Below, in pieces: positions 15,121-22,653 of a stretch of DNA of 26,931 bases. Both the position numbers and the translations under genes were made by a program. The notes under the pieces were generated by a model that made no database searches, was not told where the DNA came from, and saw nothing but the letters and a program-made list of their open reading frames with translations. How positions within the stretch are numbered: the first letter of the stretch is position 1; every line of letters starts with the position of its first letter. Location: NCBI GenBank assembly GCA_964551735.1, contig CAZKEF010000065.1, positions 1 through 26,931 of the forward strand, given 5' to 3'. This DNA comes from DAOUAT01 sp964551735 (lineage in GTDB: Bacteria; Chloroflexota; Anaerolineae; CG2-30-64-16).

Positions 15121-17505
15121 ATGGCGTCTGCCGCCCGTAAAGGTCACGCAACTGCCGGCCCCCATGACATTAAGCCAGGGGCCGAACGTGTCGCGGCCTA
15201 CGCGCGCGTGTCCACCGAAATGCAGGCTGAGGATGGCCTGTCGATCACGGCCCAACTGAACGAGATCCGTGAGTACGCGACAGCCCGGGGCTGGACGGTG
15301 GTCAGCGAGTTCGTGGACCCCGGCATCTCCGGGCAGACTCTCGACCGGCCGGGCCTCCAGTCCATGCTGACCGCGGCCGAACAGGGCGCGTTCGACATCC
15401 TGATCGTCCATGAGCTGTCACGGCTGTCGCGCTCGTCGGTCTACGACACCTTCTCCATCTTCGACCACCTGGGGCGCTGCAAGGTCGGCTTCGCCTCGGT
15501 CAAAGAGCCGCAGTTCGATCTGACCAATCCCACCGGCCGCTTCATGCTGACGATCATCGCGGCTATCAACCAGTACTACATCGACATCTTGCGGATGCAC
15601 ACCAAGAAAGCGAAGCGCGAGCGGGCGCGCGAGGGCCTGTACAACGCGTCTGTGGCGCCGTACGGCTACAAGCTGGCAGAATCGGCCCGCCTGGCGCCCG
15701 TGGTCGTGCCGGAGGAGGCCGAGGTCGTGCGTTTCATGTTCGAGCGCTACGTCACCGGCCGTTACTCGTTCAGCGACATCTCCGACATGATCAACGACCG
15801 TGGATGGCGCACGCGCGGGGGCCGGCGCTTCTCCAAGGACACCATCACCGATATGATGCGCAACCCCTTCTATGCCGGCAAGGTGGTTTACAAGGCCGGG
15901 CAAAGGCAGCGTGAGGCCGGTGAGGTGTTCGAGGGCCAGCACGAGCCGATTATCTCGGAGGAGCTGTGGGAGGCCAGCGTGCGGATCCGCAAGCGCCACC
16001 AGCACCGGGTGCGGGTCTCGCAGGCCGTGGCCCGGCCGTACCTGCTCAGCCAACTGGCGCGTTGTCATATCTGCGGCCGCAGCCTGCGCGCCCAGGGCCT
16101 GAAGAGCGGCGGCTACTACCGCGAGATGTCCTACGAGCGCGGCTTCGACGACTGCCCGAACTCGCGGATCGGCACGCGTGCGGCCGGGCTGCACGCGCAA
16201 GTCGGCGCGATCCTGCGCCTGCTGGAACTGCCGGCCGATTGGCAGACTGAGCTGGCCGAGATGCTCGGCGAGGAGGACGGCGTGCTGCCGCTGGCCAACC
16301 GGCGCGCACAGCTTACCGCGGAGCGCCGGCGGCTCAAGATCGCTTTCCTGCGCGGGGACTTCGAGGAGGATGAGGACCTGTATCGCCGCGCCCTCGAGCG
16401 CGTGCGGCGGGAGCTGGAGCAGTTGCCGTCCGAAGGGGACATCGCCCAGCTCAAGTACTCCGCTGACCTGCTCGATACCCTGTCGGAGGTCTGGGACGAT
16501 GCAGATGTGGGTGACCAGCGCGATCTGACCCATCTGATGCTGCGGGAGGTGCAGGTGGACGTCGCCCAGGGTCGCTTGCAGCTCCTCTATCCCACGGCGC
16601 CGTTCGTGCCGCTGTTCCGCAAGATCCCGCTCCTGGCTGAGCGCGAGATGGGCAGCTTCGTGCCGGTGTGGACGCCGGAGCTCGCGCGCGACTTCGAGAT
16701 GCCGGTGCTGCCCACCCTGACCGACCAGATGGAGCAACCTGTGTCTGCACCCTTTCTGCCCGTCTGGCCCTGGCAGGTCGCGTCCAACGCCCGCATCAGC
16801 CCCTCGCTGAGCGTCATCCTGAAGGCGCGCCGGGTGGCCGGGGCGGAGGGCGGCCTCTTCGTCACCGTGTCGCATCCCGGTGTGCCGGCGGCCGAGGTGG
16901 ATCGGCGCAAATGGGGCGATGTCACGCTGCAGGCGCGCACGCTTGCTGAGGCGTTGGCGCTGCCCACCGGCTCGCTGGCCTGCCTGGACACGCCGCTGGC
17001 CGTGGGGGATCAGGCGGCGTTGGAGGCGCTGGCCGGCCGGGTCTATGCCGTGTTGGAGCCCAACGGCTACTGGCACTTTGTAGACCTGATGCCCTCTTCG
17101 ATGCCGGCGCACTGGCTCTTCACCTACTTCCCGGATCTATGGACTGGGGTGCGGGGCGCGGCGTGGACGCCGCACAAGATCTTCAGCGTGCTGCGGGAGA
17201 CCGGTTTCGGCCTGGTGCTGCAAGAACATGCCTTCTACCAGCCGGTCAGCCTGGCCGCGGCGTACGCCCTCGCCGGACGACGGACCGGAATCCTGGCGAC
17301 CCTGGCGGATGATCTTTATCAGGAGGGCATGGAGAAGCTTGCCGCGGCCGTGCGTGAGCAGGGCGGTCAGACCGTCATCGGCTCCGAGGTGACGCTGATT
17401 GAGGTGGCGGCGGTCAAGGATGAACAGCCGCGGCCCAAGCGCCGCAAACGGCCCTTCGACCTCCCGTCAAGCGCGGCCGCTGCGGAATCATCTGACAGCG
17501 AGTAG
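15121..17505 (+). CDS. Large serine recombinase with methyltransferase-like C-terminal tail
   Basis: 794 residues. The resolvase catalytic domain (~20-165) has YARVST with nucleophile Ser31, the ELSRLSRS motif and the long E-helix (AAINQYYIDILRMHTKKAKRE...). A recombinase domain follows (~170-290), with DMMRNPFYAGKVVYKAG. A zinc-ribbon region has C315-x2-C318 and C345, then a coiled coil (~385-450). Known: this class does directional site-specific integration or excision through a Ser-DNA link. The last ~270 residues are not part of the usual family (450-650 aa). Residues ~635-770 resemble the C-terminal half of a class I SAM methyltransferase (VLEPNGYWHFVDL, WTPHKIFSVLRETGFG, ASEVTLIEVAAVK-like ending) but lack the SAM-binding glycine motif. 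It has its own promoter and looks intact. Confidence 0.88.
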   Translation: MASAARKGHATAGPHDIKPGAERVAAYARVSTEMQAEDGLSITAQLNEIREYATARGWTVVSEFVDPGISGQTLDRPGLQSMLTAAEQGAFDILIVHELSRLSRSSVYDTFSIFDHLGRCKVGFASVKEPQFDLTNPTGRFMLTIIAAINQYYIDILRMHTKKAKRERAREGLYNASVAPYGYKLAESARLAPVVVPEEAEVVRFMFERYVTGRYSFSDISDMINDRGWRTRGGRRFSKDTITDMMRNPFYAGKVVYKAGQRQREAGEVFEGQHEPIISEELWEASVRIRKRHQHRVRVSQAVARPYLLSQLARCHICGRSLRAQGLKSGGYYREMSYERGFDDCPNSRIGTRAAGLHAQVGAILRLLELPADWQTELAEMLGEEDGVLPLANRRAQLTAERRRLKIAFLRGDFEEDEDLYRRALERVRRELEQLPSEGDIAQLKYSADLLDTLSEVWDDADVGDQRDLTHLMLREVQVDVAQGRLQLLYPTAPFVPLFRKIPLLAEREMGSFVPVWTPELARDFEMPVLPTLTDQMEQPVSAPFLPVWPWQVASNARISPSLSVILKARRVAGAEGGLFVTVSHPGVPAAEVDRRKWGDVTLQARTLAEALALPTGSLACLDTPLAVGDQAALEALAGRVYAVLEPNGYWHFVDLMPSSMPAHWLFTYFPDLWTGVRGAAWTPHKIFSVLRETGFGLVLQEHAFYQPVSLAAAYALAGRRTGILATLADDLYQEGMEKLAAAVREQGGQTVIGSEVTLIEVAAVKDEQPRPKRRKRPFDLPSSAAAAESSDSE

Positions 17506-17669
17506 CGATGTTTAAACGTGCGGCAGGGGCAGCCAACGACGTGCAGTGGACGGTAACTGATTTGACAAACTACCAGAAGGAGGGTATCTTTGCACTGACA
17601 ACAATCTTGGCACCTTATCAAACACTAAAGGCTAACTCACGACCTTCATGCGGACGTCGGACCGCTTAA

Positions 17670-17718
17670 AAAGCGAGAGCCATCCCCTCAATGCTTGGCC
17701 GCAAATGGGATAGCTCTC
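17670..17718 (-). terminator. Rho-independent terminator of tRNA-Asp
   Basis: On the minus strand GAGAGCTATCCC (17718-17707) pairs with GGGATGGCTCTC (17686-17675, one mismatch as G-U) around a 20-nt loop, followed by GCTTTTT. It lies ~60 bases beyond the tRNA 3' end and could also stop recombinase read-through. The rest of 17506-17777 shows no gene. Confidence 0.75.
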
Positions 17719-17777
17719 ATCATCTCCGGCGTTCTGCAGTCGGGCGACAGGCCTTGTTATGCAGAAATACCAGGAGC

Positions 17778-17849
17778 GGGGACGACGGGGTTCGAACCCG
17801 CGATCTTCGGCTTGACAGGCCGACATGTTAACCGCTACACTACGTCCCC
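17778..17849 (-). tRNA. tRNA-Asp (GUC)
   Basis: On the minus strand a complete cloverleaf of 72 nt can be folded: acceptor GGGGACG/CGTCCCC, D arm GTGT..ACAT, anticodon stem TCGGC/GCCGA with loop CTGTCAA (anticodon GTC), and T arm GCGGG-TTCGAAC-CCCGT. CCA is not encoded. It lies 270 bp past the serine recombinase, and tRNA genes are common integration sites, but no duplicated 3' end was seen in the window. Confidence 0.95.
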
Positions 17850-17927
17850 AGTTGTCCTTCCGGTTCACGCCTTTGTGCACCGCAGACAAGTGATTTTATA
17901 CCACATCAGGCTTTCCCCGTCAAATCT

Positions 17928-18860
17928 GTGCCGGGGCGCTCCTGCGAGGGGGTGTCTACGAGTTTTTTGGGTGAGTTGGCCGCGCTGGCGACCGCGGCCG
18001 CGTGGGCGTTTTCGTCGCTTTTCTTCACGGCCGCGTCCCGCCGCGTGGGGGCGCTGGTCGTTAATCGCGGCCGGCTGGTCTTTGCGGTGCTGCTGGTGGG
18101 CGCGGCGCACTGGCTCTCCTACGGGCAGCCGTTTCCGTTTGGGGCCGAGGGCTACCGCTTCGTCTGGCTCGGCCTGTCCGCGGTCGTCGGGCTGGTGATC
18201 GGGGATAGCCTGCTGTTTCAGTGTTATGTGCTGGTGGGAACCCGCATCGGCGTCCTGCTCTTTTCGTTCGGGCCGGTTTTTGGCGCGCTGCTGGCGTGGA
18301 TCGCCCTGGGCGAGCGGCTGAGCGCGGTCGAGCTGGCCGCGATGGCGCTCGTGCTGGGCGGTGTCACCTGGGTGGTGCTGGAACGGGAGGGCGCGGGCTT
18401 GAAAGGGCCGCGCACGCCCGGCTACTTGCGCGGCATCCTGTTCGGCGCCGGCGCACAGCTCTGTCAGGCGGCGGGCCTGGTGATGGCGAAACGCGGCCTG
18501 GCCGATGGCTTCCCCGCGCTCTCCGGCGTGATGATCCGCATGGTGGTCGGGATGATCGTGCTGTGGGCGCTGGCGGCCGTTACCGGCCAGGCCGGGCAGA
18601 CGATCCGCCGGGTGCGTGGGGACCGCCGCGCGCTGACAGCGATGTTCGGCGGTGCGTTCTTGGGGCCGTTCCTGGGCGTGTGGATGTCGCTGGTGGCGGT
18701 GCAGACAGCGCGCGTCGGGATCGCGTCAACCCTGATGGCGATGACACCGGTTATCTCGCTGCCCCTGGTGCGCTGGGTGCTGAAGGAACGGATTACTTAC
18801 CGTGCGCTTCTGGGCACGCTTATCGCTATGGCTGGCGTGGCCCTGATGATCTTGCTCTAG
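17928..18860 (+). CDS. EamA/DMT-family permease
   Basis: About 300 residues with ten predicted membrane helices in two EamA repeats. The first opens GELAALATAAAWAFSSLFFTAASRRVGALVVNRGR; the second starts at LRGILFGAGAQLCQAAGLVMAKRGLADGFPAL and ends PVISLPLVRWVLKERITYRALLGTLIAMAGVALMILL. Both carry the conserved near-end motif (GERLSAVELAAMALVLGGV and KERITYRALLGTLI). Known: the family exports or imports small metabolites such as amino acids; the substrate cannot be read here. Start codons are GTG at 17928 or 17952, neither with a convincing ribosome site; the second fits the family better. It is the first gene of the housekeeping block beyond the tRNA. Confidence 0.85.
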   Translation: MPGRSCEGVSTSFLGELAALATAAAWAFSSLFFTAASRRVGALVVNRGRLVFAVLLVGAAHWLSYGQPFPFGAEGYRFVWLGLSAVVGLVIGDSLLFQCYVLVGTRIGVLLFSFGPVFGALLAWIALGERLSAVELAAMALVLGGVTWVVLEREGAGLKGPRTPGYLRGILFGAGAQLCQAAGLVMAKRGLADGFPALSGVMIRMVVGMIVLWALAAVTGQAGQTIRRVRGDRRALTAMFGGAFLGPFLGVWMSLVAVQTARVGIASTLMAMTPVISLPLVRWVLKERITYRALLGTLIAMAGVALMILL

Positions 18861-18866
18861 TGCCGG

Positions 18867-18914
18867 AACGTTGGAACGTGTAAACGTCGAAACGTGCCAA
18901 CGCGCCAACGTTAC
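18867..18914. repeat. 8-bp period array: six AACGNNNN units
   Basis: AACG recurs at 18867, 18875, 18883, 18891, 18899 and 18907, exactly every 8 bp; the second half of the unit varies. It fills the convergent gap between the permease and DUF503 genes and runs into the DUF503 stop codon (18911-18913). Confidence 0.85.
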
Positions 18915-19198
18915 ATAAGCTCGATGGTATAGTCCACCAGTTCGGCGTCCAGGCGCCAGGCCGTTACGCTCTGCGCGACCCGTTCCAGCAGGCCGTAGAC
19001 ATAATCCGTGCTGATCGAGACCGCGGCGACGGCCAGCACGGTGTGGCCGAGCTGGTCGTGATCCTCCACCTCCGCTACCGAGACGTTGAAGTCGTTGCGG
19101 ATGCGCGCGACCAGCGGCTTGACGATGCCCCGCTTTTCCTTCAGTGAGGTGACGCCGGGGATGTAGATTTCGAGGGTGAGCAGTCCGACGGTTGGCAT
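18911..19198 (-). CDS. DUF503 (YlxP-like) protein
   Basis: 95 residues, full length for the DUF503 family: MPTVGLLTLEIYIPGVTSLKEKRGIVKPLVARIRNDFNVSVAEVEDHDQLGHTVLAVAAVS and a C-terminal ELVDYTIEL. I start at ATG 19198. An open extension to 19399 merely translates the upstream 7-bp array and is rejected. Known: YlxP-type proteins often sit near rbfA/infB and are suspected of ribosome-assembly roles, but this copy is not in that operon. Small, soluble and cytosolic. Confidence 0.9.
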   Translation of the reverse strand: MPTVGLLTLEIYIPGVTSLKEKRGIVKPLVARIRNDFNVSVAEVEDHDQLGHTVLAVAAVSISTDYVYGLLERVAQSVTAWRLDAELVDYTIELM

Positions 19199-19201
19199 GG
19201 T

Positions 19202-19321
19202 TGGAATGTCGAATGTGGAATGTCGAATGTAGGATGTTCGATGTATGCTGGATGATGTTCGATGGATGCTAATGGACGCCCGGTGGATCACATCGTATAT
19301 CGTCGATCTTACATCGTAGAT
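19202..19321. repeat. 7-bp period array (NNNRATG), then inverted CATCGTA words
   Basis: TGGAATG, TCGAATG, TGGAATG, TCGAATG, TAGGATG and TTCGATG follow at exact 7-bp steps from 19202 to 19243. Drifting copies continue to ~19264, including a second TTCGATG at 19258. From ~19290, CATCGTA words (the complement TACGATG) appear in the other orientation. It fills the gap between DUF503 and NUDIX and would act as leader for DUF503. Confidence 0.8.
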
Positions 19322-19767
19322 TTGATGGCACGGCGAATGAATTCGCGTTCCGACTCGAAGGTGATGAGCGCACCGGCGTCGGGCAGGGTGGCGGCCCAAC
19401 GCGGGGTGAAGCGGGCTTCGTCGGCCGCCGGGCTGTCGAAGTGCGGCTCCCGGCGGACCGGGTCGGTCAGGCGCATCAGATAGTAGTGCTCGTGGCGCAG
19501 GACGCGGCGGTCTCGGTCCGGCCAGTTGAATTCGTTGATGATCTCGCCCAGGTCGGCGATGACCTTTACGCCGCAGTAACCGGTTTCTTCGCAGACCTCG
19601 CGCCGCGCGGCCTGTTCGTCGGTCTCGCCCGCTTCGACGTGGCCTTTGGGCAGGCGGATCTCGAAGGCCAGCCGGCCGTTGCGCATCACCCAGCGTTCGA
19701 TCAGTAGCACGTGGTCGGCATCATCCAGCACAACCCCACCGGCGGCACGATATTCCAGGGTTTCCAT
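19309..19767 (-). CDS. NUDIX hydrolase
   Basis: 152 residues. The Nudix box GHVEAGETDEQAARREVCEETGY fits Gx5Ex7REUxEExGU completely, so the Mg-binding helix is intact. It is preceded by AAGGVVLDDADHVLLIER and LPKG. Family members cleave nucleoside diphosphates linked to another group, such as oxidised nucleotides, NADH or diadenosine polyphosphates. The EYRAAGGVV...WPKGH-like layout recalls Ap4A hydrolase/MutT types; substrate undecided. ATG 19767 has GAAGG 8 bases upstream and is preferred over the GTG at 19782. Cytosolic, single domain, with the 7-bp array just downstream. Confidence 0.9.
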   Translation of the reverse strand: METLEYRAAGGVVLDDADHVLLIERWVMRNGRLAFEIRLPKGHVEAGETDEQAARREVCEETGYCGVKVIADLGEIINEFNWPDRDRRVLRHEHYYLMRLTDPVRREPHFDSPAADEARFTPRWAATLPDAGALITFESEREFIRRAIKSTM

Positions 19768-19787
19768 ATGTTTGACCTTCACGTTGC

Positions 19788-19859
19788 AGGGGCAGGCCTC
19801 GCGCCTGCCCAGGGCCGAACGCGAGAGCCTGCCCTGAGCGCGTCGAAGGGTGTGCCCCT
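19788..19859. repeat. Intergenic palindromic mini-element
   Basis: An outer inverted pair AGGGGCA (19788) / TGCCCCT (19853) encloses a perfect hairpin GGGCAGGC-CTCGC-GCCTGCCC (19790-19810) and the module GAGAGCCTGCCCTGAGC..GTCGAAGGG (19823-19850). The same module occurs inside the coaBC insertion (23152-23178) and, in part, at 25640. Confidence 0.75.
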
Positions 19860-19862
19860 ACA

Positions 19863-20723
19863 TCACACTCGCGCCGTCCACTCGGAATTGGCGTATCGTT
19901 CGCGCAGGAACTCGTCCGCCCAGGCGCGCTCTTGATCGGTCAGCTCGGCCGGGATGAGCTCGATCCCCAACGCCTCGACCATCCCGACGCTCAGCGCCTC
20001 GACCGTCTCCTCGTAGCTGATCGCCCTGCCGGTCAGCGCTTCGGCGGTGACGGCGTGCCCGGCCAGCGAGGCGCGCAGCGCGGCCCGCGCGGCCTCATCG
20101 GGGAACGCCAGGCAATCCACGACGCGCGTCAGGTCGCCGGTCAGCGGCAGCGAGCCGTGCTGGAGCACCGATTTGGCCCGCCGTGCCTGCGCGCTGCCCA
20201 GGATCTTGCGGCCACCGGCCACGATTTCGTAGGCCGATGGGACCTCGAAGCACGCGGCCGAGACGTCCGGCCCCGCCCGGTTGGTGCCCGGGGCCTCTTC
20301 AGCCTCGATCCCCAGCCGGCGCAGGCCGGCCACCAGCCCGTGGCTGATGCGCAGGTAGCTGTCCAGCACATAGCCGGCCATCAACGGATGCTCCGGCGAC
20401 GCGATCAGGCTGTAGGTCAGCTCGTCGGTGTGCAGGATGGCGCGGCCGCCCGTGGGCCGGCGCACCACGTGATAGCCCCGGGCTGCGATCCGGGCCAGGT
20501 CAATGCCCGCAATGGGCTGATTACGGCCCAACGACACGCACGGCGGCGCCCAGGCGTAGAACCGCAGCGTCGGCGGCACGTGGCCCTCGGCGATCGCCCG
20601 GCTGATAGCTTCGTCCACCGCCATGTTCTCCGCGCCGGTCGCAGGGCCGTGGCGGAGGACGCGAAAGACGTTAGAACGTTGCAACGTTGGCACGTTGGAA
20701 CGCCCTAACGTGTCAACGGTCAC
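19863..20723 (-). CDS. lipM: LipM-type octanoyltransferase / lipoate-protein ligase family
   Basis: About 285 residues of the BPL/LplA/LipB fold: RVLRHGPATGAENMAVDEAI, YAWAPPCVSLGRNQP, RRPTGGRAILHTDELTYSL, a Cys in AACFEVPSAYEIVAGGRKILGSAQARR, and LQHGSLPL. The Cys-containing CFxxPSxYEI...GrKilGSAQ block is that of LipM, which moves octanoate from acyl carrier protein onto GcvH through a thioester. An LplA-like ligase remains possible. The start is unclear. GTG at 20723 overlaps the stop of the upstream aminopeptidase (GTGA), but the first ~20 codons are made of the 8-bp AACG array, and family members begin near RVLRHG; a start inside the array (GTG 20690 or TTG 20681) is possible. Confidence 0.82.
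   Translation of the reverse strand: MTVDTLGRSNVPTLQRSNVFRVLRHGPATGAENMAVDEAISRAIAEGHVPPTLRFYAWAPPCVSLGRNQPIAGIDLARIAARGYHVVRRPTGGRAILHTDELTYSLIASPEHPLMAGYVLDSYLRISHGLVAGLRRLGIEAEEAPGTNRAGPDVSAACFEVPSAYEIVAGGRKILGSAQARRAKSVLQHGSLPLTGDLTRVVDCLAFPDEAARAALRASLAGHAVTAEALTGRAISYEETVEALSVGMVEALGIELIPAELTDQERAWADEFLRERYANSEWTARV
20667..20722. repeat. 8-bp period array: seven (A)ACGNNNN units
   Basis: ACG recurs at exact 8-bp steps in units beginning 20667, 20675, 20683, 20691, 20699, 20707 and 20715 (AACG in five of seven; TTGG/TTGC the commonest second half). It is the same word as the array at 18867 and overlaps the start of the octanoyltransferase and the stop of the aminopeptidase. Confidence 0.85.
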
Positions 20724-21829
20724 CCCCACAGCACGTACTTCCCATCCTTCGCGAACAGCTCCCCATCCACCGTGACCTCGGAGCCGGCGCGCAGGTCGCA
20801 GATCATGTCCCAGTGGATGGCCGAGCGGTTGGTCGAGCCGGTTTCGGGGTAGCCGCTGCCGAACGCCATGTGGATCGTGCCGCCGATCTTCTCGTCGAAC
20901 AGGATATTCTTAATGAAGCGTTGGATGCCGAAGTTGGCGCCGAACGCGAACTCGCCCAGCCGTCGCGCGCCCTCGTCGCTGGTCAGCATTTGGGTCAGGA
21001 ACTCCTCGTTCTTGGCAGCCGTCCATTTGATCGCGACGCCATCCTCGAACCAGACGCGCACGTCGCTGACCTCGCGGCTCTGGTAGATCGCGGGGAAGCT
21101 GAAGCGCACGTGGCCGTTGACCTTGGTCTCTTCCGGCCCGGTGAAGATCTCGCCGTCGGGCATGTTCTTGTCGCCGCAGCAGTTGACGAAGCTGCGGCCT
21201 GCGATGCCTACGGTCAGGTCAGTGTCGGGGCCGACCAGGTGGATCTCCCGCTTGCCGGCCAGCCAGTCAACCAGCATCTGCTGCTTGCGCGCCACCGCTT
21301 GCCACGCGGCCACTGGGTCGGGCTGATCGCACAGGCATGCGGCGTAGACGAAATCCTCGAAGTCGGCCAGCGACATCTCCGCATCCTGCGCGTACGCGTC
21401 GGTGGGGAACAGGGTGACGTTCCAGCGCAGCGCGCCGCTGGCGCTCCGATCCATGAAGGTTTGCATCAGCGGCCGGGTCGCCCTCTGTCGCGCGGCCTGC
21501 TTGGCCGGGTCGGCCGCCGACAGCTCGCGGGTGTTGGTCTGGCTGCCGATGGCGATGCGCACGTCGAAGGTTTCGATGGCGTGCTTCAGCATCGGCGGGA
21601 CGTAGGCCAACTGCTCGTCGTTGGCGTGCTCGAAGAAGATCGGGTTCAGGCCGGGCAGGTCAACCAGCGGCGTGGCATGTGCGCCGCGCTGGACGATGAG
21701 CCGGTATAGTTCCTGCACCAGAGGCGTCGCGACCGGCGCGGTGGTGATGTACACCTGGTCGCCGGGCTTGATTCTGACGGAATAGTCAACGATGACTTTT
21801 GCCAGGTTGGTGATGCGTGGGTCGGGCAT
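20720..21829 (-). CDS. M29-family aminopeptidase (AmpS/AmpT type)
   Basis: 369 residues, full length. The family's dinuclear metal site is visible: Glu227 (DGEIFTGPEET), Glu293 (LGEFAFGAN), His320 and Tyr327 (IHMAFGSGYPETG), His339 and Asp341 (IHWDMICDL). Known: these cobalt/zinc aminopeptidases remove N-terminal residues from peptides in the cytosol. ATG 21829 has GAGGAG about 7 bases upstream. A minus-strand promoter (TTGCCA ... TATAAT, 21921-21892) precedes it, back to back with that of the methyltransferase gene; the 7-bp array 21849-21876 lies in its leader. The stop overlaps the octanoyltransferase start, suggesting co-transcription. Confidence 0.93.
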   Translation of the reverse strand: MPDPRITNLAKVIVDYSVRIKPGDQVYITTAPVATPLVQELYRLIVQRGAHATPLVDLPGLNPIFFEHANDEQLAYVPPMLKHAIETFDVRIAIGSQTNTRELSAADPAKQAARQRATRPLMQTFMDRSASGALRWNVTLFPTDAYAQDAEMSLADFEDFVYAACLCDQPDPVAAWQAVARKQQMLVDWLAGKREIHLVGPDTDLTVGIAGRSFVNCCGDKNMPDGEIFTGPEETKVNGHVRFSFPAIYQSREVSDVRVWFEDGVAIKWTAAKNEEFLTQMLTSDEGARRLGEFAFGANFGIQRFIKNILFDEKIGGTIHMAFGSGYPETGSTNRSAIHWDMICDLRAGSEVTVDGELFAKDGKYVLWG

Positions 21830-21848
21830 GGTCTGCTCCTCGGATATG

Positions 21849-21876
21849 TACGATGTTCGATGTACGATGTACGATG
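21849..21876. repeat. 7-bp period array: TACGATG units
   Basis: TACGATG, TTCGATG, TACGATG and TACGATG follow at 21849, 21856, 21863 and 21870, with decayed sequence around them. The word is that of the array at 19202-19321. Confidence 0.85.
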
Positions 21877-21891
21877 TGTGTATGAGGGGCT

Positions 21892-21949
21892 ATTATAGCA
21901 CCAGGCGGAGTGGGGTGGCAATTGCAAGGCGTTGTGGTTGTGGTAGAAT
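21892..21949. promoter_or_regulatory. Divergent promoter pair with abutting -35 boxes
   Basis: Minus strand: TTGCCA (21921-21916), 18 bases, TATAAT (21897-21892), for the aminopeptidase. Plus strand: TTGCAA (21922-21927), 16 bases, TAGAAT (21944-21949), for the methyltransferase. The two -35 boxes touch, within TGGCAATTGCAA, so only one polymerase could bind at a time. Confidence 0.65.
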
Positions 21950-21950
21950 T

Positions 21951-21985
21951 TGGATGTTGGAGGTTGGAAGCTGGATGTTGGCGAT
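21951..21985. repeat. 7-bp period array: TGGANGT units
   Basis: TGGATGT, TGGAGGT, TGGAAGC, TGGATGT and TGGCGAT follow in exact 7-bp steps from 21951. It covers the expected transcription start, ribosome site and candidate start codons of the methyltransferase gene. Confidence 0.8.
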
Positions 21986-22646
21986 GGGTGAACAGGGTGT
22001 GTGGCCGGGACCGGCGGATGTGGATTATTTCGATCAGGCCCAGGCCGGCGCGTGGGGCGAGACGCTGCGGAGTTTCGCCCGGTTCGCGGGCGTGCCGGCC
22101 GGCGCGCGGGTGCTGGACGTGGGTACCGGTCCCGGTCTGCTGCCGCGGCTGGCGCTGGAACGCGGCGCGCGTCTCGCGGTCGGTGTGGATGACTCGGCTG
22201 CCATGCTGCAACGCGCGGTTGCGTTGACGGCGAACGCGCCGGTCGGGATGACTTGGACCCAGGCCGATGGCTGTCGTCTGCCGTTCGCGGCGGCCGCGTT
22301 CGACGCGGCGCTGGCCACCAACTGGCTGTTCCTGCTGCCCGATCCGGCCTCGGGCCTGGCTGAGCTGGCGCGCGTGACCCGGCCCGGCGGGGTGGTGGCG
22401 ATCCTCAACCCGTCGGAGGCCATGAGCCAGGCCGCAGCCGAGGCGTTTGCGGCTGCACGCGGGCTGGTGGGATTTGCCCGGTTCAGCTTTGTGAATTATG
22501 GCCGCCTGGCTGACCTCTACCGGCGCTTAAGCCCGGCCGAATGGACGGTGCTGGCCGAGACTGCCGGCCTGGCCGACGTGCGAACAGAAACTCGCGCCGG
22601 CAACCTGGTCGTCTGCCTGCGCGGCATGAAACAGACCTACCAATAA
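21975..22646 (+). CDS. Class I SAM-dependent methyltransferase
   Basis: About 223 residues. Motif I is ARVLDVGTGPGLLPRLALERG, followed by the acidic loop AVGVDDSAAMLQRA, motif II-like ADGCRLPFAAAAFDAALATNWLFLL and post-motif LARVTRPGGVVAILNPSEAM. This is the UbiE/Methyltransf_11 type. The substrate (often a quinone, small metabolite or RNA) cannot be told. ATG at 21975 or 21984 is likely; both lie in or just after the TGGANGT array, whose units supply the only GGAGG/GGAAG sequence upstream. An open extension back to 21792 translates two arrays and is rejected. It has its own promoter (21922-21949). Confidence 0.85.
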   Translation: MLAMGEQGVWPGPADVDYFDQAQAGAWGETLRSFARFAGVPAGARVLDVGTGPGLLPRLALERGARLAVGVDDSAAMLQRAVALTANAPVGMTWTQADGCRLPFAAAAFDAALATNWLFLLPDPASGLAELARVTRPGGVVAILNPSEAMSQAAAEAFAAARGLVGFARFSFVNYGRLADLYRRLSPAEWTVLAETAGLADVRTETRAGNLVVCLRGMKQTYQ

Positions 22647-22653
22647 GCACCGA

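Noticed and set aside
15418..17112. 564-codon open frame on the minus strand
   Set aside because: Antisense shadow of the serine recombinase; same composition bias.
17506..17849. attL/attR at the tRNA-Asp 3' end
   Set aside because: No second copy of the tRNA 3' sequence was seen on the other side of the island within the window.
19199..19399. Longer N-terminus of DUF503
   Set aside because: Residues such as SIHRTSSSIHRTS are translation of the 7-bp array; the family starts at MPTVGLL.
21792..21974. Longer N-terminus of the SAM methyltransferase
   Set aside because: It would translate two word arrays and both promoters; MYDVRCTMYDV-type residues are repeat-derived.
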